From contig JXTC01000007.1 of the NCBI GenBank assembly GCA_002914845.1, positions 515,436 through 579,435 on the forward strand: a DNA stretch of 64,000 bases, read 5' to 3'. Under the pieces are notes generated by a model. It was not told the DNA's origin. It saw only the letters and a list, made by a program, of their open reading frames with translations, and did not search any database. The position numbers and the translations under genes were made by a program. Of the stretch, positions 1 through 9,720 are shown piece by piece. Positions within the stretch are counted from its first letter, which is position 1. Each line of letters starts with the position of its first letter. This DNA comes from Trema orientale. Its lineage: Eukaryota > Streptophyta > Magnoliopsida > Rosales > Cannabaceae.

Positions 1-2129
1 TTTAAATACATTTCACATGGATAAATAAAGTAACGACAATTTATTTAAGTAGCATTAAGATATATAGACTGTACTAAAATTGATTTGCTCTAACCATAAT
101 TACTTGGTATAATCCTCTATACACACATGGGATTAACTACTGGTAAAATTGCTTGGTATAATTATTTATTAAATACTTAAATTATAATTTACAATGCAGA
201 ATTTGTAAGAATAACATGCATGCATGCTTGATGTTTTAGTACTTAATCAAAGTGTATTGATTGATGATGATTGGAAACATGGACGTAGATAGTATTGATT
301 GATGATGATTAGAAACATTATGGACTATAAGATATTTAGAGGTGAGCGGGAACAAATGCCCCGTGTCCAGTATTTTTACATTATATATCCCATTTTATGT
401 CCAATATATTTAATACCACTTGATGTGTCATGTAATTAATTTATTACTATCATTCATAATATCTATGGTAAGTTTTAATTCACTAATTAACAAGAATAAT
501 TTATTTGCCACGTCAACTGGTAATAAAAAAAAAGACAGTAGTAAATAAGGTGAGGTTCTGTGGAATATCTTTATTTTTATGTACATTTCCTTAAAATTAA
601 GGATTTCCGCCCCAAAATATTTTTAATTTATACAGATGCAACATGCCCTCCCATAACAAACGGGCAAATTTCCACATTTAATACACGGGCACGGAATTAA
701 ATTGGAATCTTTGACATTTTCAATAGCAAACTCCAAAAAGCTATCAACTCCATTTCTATATTCGGTAGATAGTCTATCCGCCAACATCTATTCCTTATCA
801 ATTCTAAGCACAATTGAAAAACAAAAGAGAAAATAAAAAACTTAAACAACTAATATAAAAAACTAACTTAATTGAGTACCATAAAAAATTGCACATAATC
901 TCCCCTATTTCTAGCACTAACCAATTGAGTACCTAAAAATAACAATTATACATTAACACTTATTTCAAATTATTCTCATATTTCTAAGTACTACCAAATT
1001 GAGAACTTAATTTATTTCTTAAATAGTCTCCTTTGTTACAAACAAGTTACCAATCAACCAAATATAACATATAACAAAATAACATCAACACAACTAATAA
1101 ACTCAAGCAATCCCACACATTTATAACATCATTATATCACCACAACATACAATTTCATATATGATATCATATCTCTAGTTTAAACTTTGTAAAATAATGA
1201 GAAATAACCAATGTAGAAAGTGACGTAAGTTAATAAAAGAAAAAAAAATTGAGAAAACATACCTCAGTTTGCTCAATTTACTAATTTATAAGTAATCTAA
1301 GTACTCCAACTTCTACTAAAACCTATACACAAATTAAAATGATAAATAAAATTCAATATCTATAATCCACAACACTTTAAAATTGAAAAATCATATATAA
1401 GTATATGTATATGCAAAATAAGAAGTTTAACAAATAAAAAATTAAATAGAATTCTATAATAACAATGTATATCCAACAAATAAAAAACTTTAGAGTCTAA
1501 GATCTCAAGTTAACCTTTCAAAATATCTAACATAAACTTTGTAAAAATTGAGAGAGCCTACCTCAATTTTAAAATTTTGTAACTAATGATCAACTCCACA
1601 TGACTTCACCTATAACAATTAAAAATATTGAATATGTAAATTTCTAAAAAACTACACAATATTCAATTAAAATTGCATAAATTTGGATTAATTGACACTA
1701 AGGATGAAAATTAAAAAATATAACCTAATTTTTTTTTTTTTAGTAAATAAACATGAAATTGGTATAAATTCATATAACACACCTACAATTTGAAACTTTT
1801 TATAACTAAATCAACTCACATTTCACCTAAAATAAAAAAAAATAGCAACAAAATAACAACAAATTCGGATTAATTTGTACTTAAATAGCAAAACATACCC
1901 AAAAATATGATTTCTAGTAAATAAATAGTCTAACTAATACTTACAAGAGTAAAGATTATTAATGCATGCTCAAGATATTCACATTTGATAAATTAGGGTT
2001 CTAAATATAAACTCTTTCAAATATAACCTAAAATATGAAATTTCTACAAAATAATTGGTCAAAATCATGGTTAATACAATGGGTAATCTAATTTTAGTGA
2101 CAAAAATGAGTTTAAAAGCTTAAATATAC
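1..2129. other. AT-rich region, probable CACTA interior
   Basis: I see no convincing protein-coding exon. The stretch carries diverged modules near 1253, 1553 and 1780, each with an 'acctcaa/acctaca' start followed by a short similar sequence ('ttataactaaatcaactc' or variants). On the minus strand each module would end in GAG followed by GTA, like short exons with splice donors. Because it lies directly inside a CACTA-type end at 2474, it is probably transposon interior. The other terminus is not in the window, so the element boundary is unknown. Confidence 0.4.
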
Positions 2130-2474
2130 CTTGTTTACCGGAAAAAATGGTGAAAATGGAGGAAGGAGGAGGCTTTACCGCGGCTGGAAGTGAAGAGGAG
2201 GGTTGGGTGTATCTGCTGGGCTTGTTTTAGGGCCCTTTATATTGGGCCCCTAGCTCGGCGCCATATAAGCGTCGAGAAAAGGATATCATGGCGCCCATAA
2301 GGCGCCGTGAAAATTAAATACAATGGCGCCGTTAAAGATAAGGATACCACGGCACCTGTTAAGCGCCGTGGTATTAGCTCCGTTTATCACGGCGCTTAAT
2401 AAGCGCCGTGATAGTTACTCTGTTATCACGGCGCATTCGTACACGCGCCGTAATAGCAGATATTTTTTGTAGTG
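2130..2474 (-). mobile_element. CACTA (En/Spm-type) transposon terminus with subterminal palindromes
   Basis: The right edge reads ATTTTTTGTAGTG, ending at 2474; its complement starts CACTACAAAAAAT, the usual CACTA terminal motif. Inside it, from about 2253 to 2450, are repeated GC-rich inverted motifs (GGCGCC, GGCGCTTnnTAAGCGCC and variants), including a near-perfect palindrome at 2386-2415. Such subterminal repeats are the usual binding array for the element's DNA-binding transposase protein. The three bases after the end are AGT, the candidate target duplication. The partner terminus is outside the window or lost. No transposase is visible, so this may be a non-autonomous or truncated copy. 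Confidence 0.72.
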
Positions 2475-2539
2475 AGTCCAAGAAAATCCAGACAAAATTA
2501 TTTATCATTACAAATCTAATGGAAAATGCTCTATTAGGT

Positions 2540-3160
2540 CGGGTCACAAAGTTGCCATGAATGTGAAGAACAACGGCAAATCATCGATCGATCGCGGCAT
2601 TCAGCGCTCCAAACTCTGTTGTCGCTGCCAGGTTGAAGATGAGTCAATTCTACATGCCCTTGTTTGGTGTTTAACGATTAGAGAGTGTTGGGAGGATAGT
2701 ATTTTTGGTCACTTTCTTAGCAACTGGAAAGGGCCCTCTTTCTCCTATCTTCTACTAGATGTCTATAAAAGATTTCATGAAAGAAGACTTGGAGATTTTT
2801 TGTATGTTGGCCTGGAGGCTATGGAAGGAAAGGAACAACTTCACTCATGGGAGTCTTTGCAAGCATCCTGAGAGAACATCCAAAGTCTTGATTACTGAAG
2901 GATGGAGCCTGGTCTTCTAATAGCTCCAATAATTATCGGTGGTATCCGATTGCTTATCATGCTGACTGGAGGTGGTTCTTGCACCTATATGCCTCGTGAA
3001 GAGAATATGGTTGCCCACACGTTGGCTATGAATATCTTTTCTTTTCAACAAGATGTTGTTTTCTTGGAATATGATTTTCCCAGTCTTGTAACTTCTATCG
3101 TAGAAGCAGATGCTATTAATTTTGAATAAATTTCCTCTATTTTTTTTTCCAAAAAAAAAA
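2540..3160 (+). pseudogene. LINE-type retrotransposon 3' fragment (zinc-binding RT domain plus RNase H end)
   Basis: The open stretch at 2557-2871 contains a zf-RVT-like motif (CCRC, then H and C spaced as in HALVWC). Around 2799-2845 another frame reads WRLWKERNN, the usual continuation of this domain, so at least one frameshift separates them. The stretch 2902-3129 matches the end of a plant RNase H (RVT_3) domain: YMPREENMVAHTLA followed by an acidic, proline-containing tail. A poly(A)-like run follows at 3151-3160. It is a decayed L1-type LINE 3' part without the RT core. An old host gene carrying the same domains is possible but less likely given the breaks. Confidence 0.7.
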
Positions 3161-3955
3161 GTCTTTTATTATTTTGAATTCTTAGTTATTATTTTTAGAT
3201 TAGTTTAAAATTTTATTTTGGTTAGTTTTACCCAGATTAGGACTGTAATTTTCATTTCGAGGGGAAGATTAATTAGGACTCGAAATTGAGGCTTAGGATT
3301 TCATTAACAAAATTATTCAAAGTATCACATGTTATTATATTATTGTTCTGAAGGGTACGATGGACTACATCTTTTGCTAGTACAGCCTCGATTGTCATTT
3401 GTCATTTTGTTTCACGTATTTTTCTTTTTTACTGTCCCATTTTTGTTGGTTTTAAATTAATCAGAATTTTAATTAAGGCCTTATTGTAAATAATGGACCC
3501 ATTTGGATATATTAGGGAAGTACCACATTTTATATTCATTCACGTGTTTATATATAGTTACCAAAAAATTGAGACGAACAATTTGAGAAATCTTCACATA
3601 ATTAGGAAAAGAATGATTTTTTTATTTTTTTCATTACTCATCATACACTTACCCTTAATTTGTGATCGATCTTTTGAATATTACCAATTAGAAACGAAAA
3701 CCTTAACATTGTTTCCTGTTTGTTTCAAGCCCAATGTGTTTAGCTTATATATTTAAAGACTTATCGGTTAATTAATTATTCCTTTTCGAGAACACAGAGC
3801 TCTAATTACTCGGAATTCAATTCAAAATTAAATATTTCAAATATATCGTGATTAAGATAAATTTTATTGTTCAGTTTTTATTTAAATTAGGGCTCTTTTT
3901 TTATTACTTTTATTATTGGCAAGGAATATATATTAGGACTCTAATTAAATCTAGG
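3161..3955. other. Spacer upstream of the F-box gene, with a degenerate copy of its 5' end
   Basis: AT-rich and without a supported gene. At 3347-3372 the sequence 'gttctgaagggtacgatgga' closely resembles the F-box gene's leader and start at 4014-4036, and the next bases ('cctcgattgtca') resemble codons 10-14 of that gene. This suggests an old partial duplication of its 5' end. The open stretch at 3493-3756 (MDPFGY...) has no recognisable domain. Confidence 0.4.
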
Positions 3956-3963
3956 TATAAATA
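3956..3963 (+). promoter_or_regulatory. Probable TATA box of the F-box gene
   Basis: TATAAATA in the context 'aggtataaataagg', 70 nt before the ATG at 4033. Initiation 25-35 nt downstream would leave a leader of about 40-50 nt. This is inferred from position and consensus only. Confidence 0.5.
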
Positions 3964-4032
3964 AGGCCCTAGATCTTCAATAACAAGATCAATATATGTT
4001 CAGTAACATACTTTTAGTTCTGAAGAGTAGGA

Positions 4033-5373
4033 ATGGACCCCTGCGGCAAGTGCAACCTTGATCGTCAATGGCTACGAAACATCTCTAGTAAAGCATGGCT
4101 ACGATTGAACTCTGGTAAGTGGAATGGAACGCTGACACGTAAACTCCTTCGTTTTTTGCGGTATGAATACGAATCAACTATTCTTGAAAACAAAACACGG
4201 AAGAAGAATAAAAAAGATCAAATGAGGAAGGATATAGATGATGATAATGATAATAGTTATAGATATAATTATATTTACAATAGGCGTGTGTGTTTCCTGA
4301 GGAAGTTGCTGAAGGAAGAACTGGGGGAAGACGAGGCTGAAGATGGTTGGAGTACAAGTGCCAGTAGTGATCACAAGCTCATGGCGATTGCCGTTCATGC
4401 GGTTCTTCTAGAATCCGGCTTCGTAGGGTTTGACCCCGTTTCTGGAAATCGGGTCGACCAATTTCATCGTCTAGCTTTCTGGCCGGCGTCGTTTAACTAC
4501 ACGTACACACTGCCTCAGATTTTGGATCAAAGAGAAAGAGAAAGAGAAAGAGGAGGAGGAGGAGGAGTAGTAGCAGCAGTAAAGCTGGAGTTCGAGAGTG
4601 TTAGGGTAGCCGTGATTGTGTCTGGGTCTTTGGCCGATTCCGAAACCTCTCCTCAACGTCAAGTACGTTTGTACAAATACAAGCTGGTACCAATTCTTCG
4701 CTCGCCCTGCGCAAAGCAGCAACGACACGTCGTTTTAGATCATGATGAGTTCTGGAATAAAGTGAAAGATGAGCTTGTATTGCCTCTCCTCATTGATCTC
4801 CGCGCAAGGGCCGGATTGCCCAGTCCTCCATCATGCTTGATGGCCCTCCCCACGGAACTCCACTGGAAGATTCTAGAGTTTCTGCCGGGTGTTGACGTGG
4901 TCAAATTGGGATGCACTTGCAAGGAACTGTATCATCTCTTTCAACTGTCTATTGACAATCCTGAATTCTGGAGAAGTAAGTTTCCTATTTGTACATGCGA
5001 CCTTGGTCAATGGCGTACCAAGATCCTTTGGAAGCGGTTATACATATCTTATAATCGAATTAAGAGTATTCTCAATACGCACTACGAGATGAAGGAGATG
5101 AATGAAAAAATGGAGAAGAGAAAGAAAATGATGGCAGCCACCGCCATGAGAAGATTCATTCTAGGGCCAAAATCTTTGCTAAGATCTCCCAACCCAGCTG
5201 CTCAAAGTCTTCGACGCCCCTATAAAAAATATAAGAAAAGTGTCAATGTCTCTAGCTCTAGTTTTAGTTCTGATATCATTTTTTGGAATTTAGAGAAATA
5301 TAATCTTGACTACGAGTACGGGCATTGTTATGCACTTCTCCAGATATACGGTCTGAAATTGCCTTTTTATTAG
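4033..5373 (+). CDS. SKIP22: SKIP22-like F-box protein (FBXO7-type), single exon
   Basis: A 446-residue open frame. Residues about 108-270 resemble the FP/PI31-like region of plant SKIP22 and animal FBXO7 (HKLMAIAVHAVLLESGFVGF, then YKYKLVPILR and LPLLIDLRARAGLPSPP). The F-box lies at about 271-312 (LPTELHWKILEFLPG, then KLGCTCKELYHLFQ and FWRSKF). Family members act as substrate receptors of SCF E3 ubiquitin ligases through SKP1/ASK. The N-terminus (about 1-100) lacks a clear ubiquitin-like fold and is rich in Lys, Asp and Asn. An in-frame AGAGAA/GGA microsatellite at 4530-4566 encodes RERERERGGGGG. The C-terminal 90 residues are nearly identical to the truncated copy at 24.8-25.3 kb. The start was chosen because it opens the frame after a TATA box. 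No intron is needed. Expression is not shown, and the odd N-terminus leaves room for a decayed gene. Confidence 0.8.
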   Translation: MDPCGKCNLDRQWLRNISSKAWLRLNSGKWNGTLTRKLLRFLRYEYESTILENKTRKKNKKDQMRKDIDDDNDNSYRYNYIYNRRVCFLRKLLKEELGEDEAEDGWSTSASSDHKLMAIAVHAVLLESGFVGFDPVSGNRVDQFHRLAFWPASFNYTYTLPQILDQRERERERGGGGGVVAAVKLEFESVRVAVIVSGSLADSETSPQRQVRLYKYKLVPILRSPCAKQQRHVVLDHDEFWNKVKDELVLPLLIDLRARAGLPSPPSCLMALPTELHWKILEFLPGVDVVKLGCTCKELYHLFQLSIDNPEFWRSKFPICTCDLGQWRTKILWKRLYISYNRIKSILNTHYEMKEMNEKMEKRKKMMAATAMRRFILGPKSLLRSPNPAAQSLRRPYKKYKKSVNVSSSSFSSDIIFWNLEKYNLDYEYGHCYALLQIYGLKLPFY

Positions 5374-5877
5374 TGATCAAAATACTACTATTTTTAATGT
5401 TTATTTGACATATTTGGTTATATAATACAGTTCATCATTTGTTATTTATATTATTATTATGACACTACTTCTTCACTGTAGTAACGTTTATTAATTGGTT
5501 TGTTGTCACTTGTTACAATAACATTCCTTGATATATATATTGTTTCTTTTCAATAGAAGTATATTGATTGATGTTCACTATATGTGATAGTGATTTAATA
5601 TGATGTTGAACAAATGTGTGTTTACTAAAAATAATTAATGGGGATGATATATGGGTTTACAGCTTCTCATGAGTGCCATAAAATTTACAATATTGAAGTA
5701 GCTAGTTTATTTCCTATAAGATTAAATCAATTAATATATTACAACCTTTCTCAGACAGTGTCATTATTAATGAAAATGTCTCGGTTTTCTTAGACCATTA
5801 ATACTAAAAAATTACTGGTCTGGTCCTACGCCCTACGGGGGCCTCACAATTGGGAAGCTCAAGCTCTAGATAATTGT

Positions 5878-7439
5878 TGTTACAACGACATTTTGAATTG
5901 CAAATTAGAGTCAAGATATTTATTTCCTTAAATTGTTATATAGTCTTCATGTTGTTGCTTTAGTCTCTTGTAGTCTATAAGAAATACTTAAAAATAATTC
6001 ATAAAATACCGGAATGGGTATTTCATAAATATAGAAATACTGAAAAATATTTTAAAAATATTCAGAACCTTTAATTTTTCAATCTGACCTCGATAAAATG
6101 TTTAATTAAAATGAAACCCCGCAGTTATGTATCACTCATTAAACCTATACTGTAATTAAAACATGTGTTCAATAGTCATGCATTGAACAATCACCTCACA
6201 CCCAAACATAGACATAGATTATATAAATCATGTCCAAATCCCACATAGACATAGGTTATATAAATCATGTCCAAATCCCACAAATAAGCTTATTAAATTA
6301 TAATTAAATCCAAATTCCTACTCAAGTCTATAATCCTCAAGTCTCATAGGAATTTACCAAAATATAATCAAACTAGTAAGCTTACAATGCCTCGATTTAG
6401 ATCTCCCGGTCCAAATCACACTGAGTGCTACCTTAGGGAAAGAAAGGGGGTGAGCTAATGCCCAGTAAAGAATCGATTACAGGTTTTATATATAAGAAAT
6501 ATACTCATATTGAAGATCCTGCATGATTAGTAATCCATTCAAAACGGTTTACAAAATCCAAGTGGAAATCACAATTCAAGAGTTCAAATATTCCAAACCA
6601 TTGTAAATCATCCATCAAAACTAATACATATCTATTCAAGCCAACATACAAGTTCGGGCACCCAACATGAGGTATCGTAAGCCTGACAGCTGCGTAATTA
6701 TGTGAATGTATGCAAATGCTATATGAATGACAGAATATGGGTATGGACCATTTTGTAACACATGACTCGACCAATTGGGGTCCGGGCCGACATCGGACCT
6801 GTTTCACACAAAACTAAACAAAATCTAAGCCATTAGATATTGATTTTTGTGCCGGTCACCAAATATAGTCAATATATATATCAAACTTCTCTATTTTCCA
6901 AGTACATTCCAAAAATGACAACAAAAATGAAATCTAACGGTCGGATCGAAAGCTAAAATTCGAAACTCAAAACACCCAAAAATGGTAACTTTCAATCCAG
7001 GTAAAATGGGGTCGCGAGATATATATCTTGACGTTCCTCTCGACGATACGAACCCAACAAGCCCAAGAACCCGACCTGAAATGGTCGGAATTGTCGCCGG
7101 AAATTCAAAACTTCTCCCCAGTCAAAACGGTGTTTTCCAGCGTTAGGGAGCTCGGCGGCGACTGGGACCAGTGGGATGAGTTACTGGCAGCACAGGAGGA
7201 CTCTGCCGGCGGTCTGGCAGACCGGACGGTGGCTGCGACATCTCAGGCATCCATTCGTCCTCCTTCGGCCGAGAGCGATGAGTGAAAGCGAGAGAGAGAA
7301 GGTGGGATCGAGAGGGGGGGAAATACAGAGGAGAGAGAGAGAGAGAGACTTATATATATATACAATATAATATAATATTTCTTAAAAGATATTATAAGGT
7401 CAAAAGACCATTTGACCCTTAAAAAAACGGGTTTTTACA
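5878..7439 (-). mobile_element. Minus-strand LTR (Ty3/gypsy-like), probably a mosaic solo LTR
   Basis: The left edge TGTTACAAC matches, in reverse, LTR ends such as the GTTGTAACA at 15804-15812. The right edge, read on the minus strand, is TGTAAAAACCC followed by the A/T-rich start also seen at 13526. Positions 6763-7439 are the reverse complement, at roughly 88%, of 13526-14216, the first 0.7 kb of the neighbouring element's 3' LTR. The left half (5878-6760) instead matches 25819-26580. It contains the LTR motif 'gtgagctaatgcccagtaaa' in reverse. No clear 5-bp target duplication flanks it ('attgt' against 'aaaca'). A 37-bp unit is tandemly doubled at 6206-6280. The open frames at 6505, 7028 and 7176 are LTR sequence, not genes. 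Confidence 0.65.
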
Positions 7440-8125
7440 AAACAAGTGTCAAGTTAACAAAATCATTTAAATTAATGAGGTAATAGGTTGACAGCTCATG
7501 AACTTGAACTATTTTCTGCAGGAAATTAGATTTTTGGGTTTTGATTAAAAACAAACGTTGTGCTGGCGAAATTTTTAGAAAATCCAAAATGATTAATTTG
7601 AGAACTCAGTTTTGAGGACTAAATATTGTTTGATTAAAGAATATTGCATGGTTATTTTATTTTTATTTTATTTTATTTTTTTAGTATTGGCACCCTTTTT
7701 ATCATCCCTAAAATTAGGAAGTTGTATGCCCTTTTTTTGGCATCCTGTGTTAGTATATACCCTTTTTAAAAATTTAAACATTTTTGTCCCTTTTTTAAAA
7801 ACTTTAAGAGGAATGTTACTAATTTACCCTTAGTTGATTCTATACTAATCAAGTCACGATTTTTACATAGAAAAAGAAAAACACACAAAGAAGCAGGAAA
7901 ATAAAAGCGAACTCCAAAAATGAAGAAAATGACTTGGTGAGAAACGGGCTTTTCTTGCTATTTTCTTGAGAAATAAACAACTTCGACAGTTCTTTAAGAT
8001 TTAATTTCGAGGTATTCTCTCCAGAGTTTGACTGATCTAGCTTCGATTTTCTCTACATTTTCATATATCTTCGTTGATTTTCTCTCTCAAATTTCTAGGG
8101 AATCGAATAAGATTCAGCAATACTC
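7440..8125. other. Unassigned sequence between two LTR pieces
   Basis: AT-rich, with no recognisable gene. The open frame at 7612-7833 is low-complexity and hydrophobic. From about 7860 to 8110 the composition (AG-rich, then CT-rich) resembles a plant 5' leader, but no exon follows. It replaces the first 0.7 kb expected of the 5' LTR that begins at 8126. Confidence 0.4.
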
Positions 8126-9704
8126 ATTTTGGACATTAGGAATTCAATGGAGAGGTCTCATCATTGATTTGAAGCTCCGTTGAGTAGTTGGTTTTTTCCC
8201 AAGTGAGCGATCGAGGGCGTGGAATTAGTTCCTGGCCCTCCGAGGGATCATCCAACGGCACCTTGAGGATCCAATAGCATGGTACTGCTATTCTAGTGAG
8301 GTAGGGATTCAGTTACCTCTCTTTTACGTCGTTTTTGAATAAAACTTATATCTTGTAACATATGAGGACAAATGTGATTAACTACTTTGGATATATGTGG
8401 TGGAATTGAATCGTATTGTATATATTGGATTGCTCTGGGACTTTTTCTGAGTGCATATTATTTTTGGATATATTAAAATAGGGCTATTATGCTGCCCATT
8501 TTTCTATAAAAATTTAATCAACTATTTTATTAAAAACCAAATCATCATTTGAACTTAAATTACTACATGGCTACTTTTACACATCATTTCAGAGTACACG
8601 TGTCATAGGATCACACATGAGTCCCAGGTTAGCATCATGGGGTTTTTACAGTGTGGTGCTGCGGCCCCATCGACGGTGCAGAGTTCGTGAATCTGCGCGG
8701 GGTATTTCTTCTGATTATCTCCCTATTTGGTAGGCATAGGCAATGCGGTTGCCCCTCCAGGTTAGGTAGGCGACACACGGGTATCCCCTCTGGTTATGGG
8801 CTAGGTGTCAGGCAGGCTGTATGGCACACGTAGTGCCAACACCCTAGTTTCCGTTGATGAGAGGTGGTGAACTCATGGATATAGGTGGATTTGTGTCATG
8901 TGTTTGTGGACTGATTGATTTTCAGATATCATGTTTTCTATATAAATATATATGTGCATACGGACTACTGGTTTTGGATATTTTTATGAATATATGCACA
9001 TATGATTTCGCAAAGTTGTTTCAGATTAAACTAACCATGTAGGGGCTTTCCATCACTAAAAAAGTTTTTAAATGAGGTAACAGTTTCTCTACTGAGCTTT
9101 CGAGCTCACCCCTTCTATTTTCCTCCCTTTCAGGTAGTTCATTCGAGTTAGTTGTCTCAATGGCCAAGCAAGTCGCTTGGTTTATGTTGTGGTCTTACTC
9201 CCATTCCTCTTTGGTTGGTACCTTTCTTTATCTCACTCCTTTCCTATGTCTAACTGTTTAGCTAAGTTCATTGATTCTACTAAGTAAATATATGAGGATG
9301 TATTTACTACTATTTGAGGATTTGGTGTATAAATGGGACACTATAGTTCCCAAGGAGTATATTTTCAAAGTTTTAAGTACTTAGAATTTTGATTAACTCT
9401 GTAAATCAATTCTTGGACTTTCCGACTCAAGATTTGCGAACTTCATTTTAATCAACATTAAAGTTTTTATTAAACCAAGTTTTCGTACAAATTAACTATG
9501 TTTTATTAAATTTTAATTGGCATACCTTTCTTAATAAATTAAACTAAAGATGGGCTCCCTTTTATATAAAATTTCTAAGGATTCGAGGACAAAAGTGAAA
9601 AATTCAAGTACTTGGTTTTCCCTAAATTTTGTAAAATTCTTTATTTATATTAATTTAGACTCAAAATTACCAAAAGTTACGGCCTAGGATTTTGGGTTGT
9701 GACA
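8126..9704 (+). repeat. 5' LTR, truncated at its start
   Basis: Aligns collinearly with 14231-15812 and ends GGGTTGTGACA, 4 nt before the primer-binding site. The first roughly 705 bp of the LTR (the equivalent of 13526-14230) is missing here. An inverted homologue of nearly exactly that part lies at 6763-7439. Confidence 0.85.
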
Positions 9705-9708
9705 GAAA

Positions 9709-9720
9709 TGGTATCAGAGC
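9709..9720 (+). other. Primer-binding site (initiator tRNA-Met type)
   Basis: TGGTATCAGAGC, four bases after the LTR end; the standard plant LTR-retrotransposon sequence complementary to the 3' end of initiator tRNA-Met. Confidence 0.9.

Noticed and set aside
2390-2450. CRISPR-like or regulatory palindrome array
   Set aside because: Eukaryotic context and an adjacent CACTA terminus explain the repeats.
4471-4922. Minus-strand frames inside the F-box gene
   Set aside because: Shadows of the plus-strand coding sequence.
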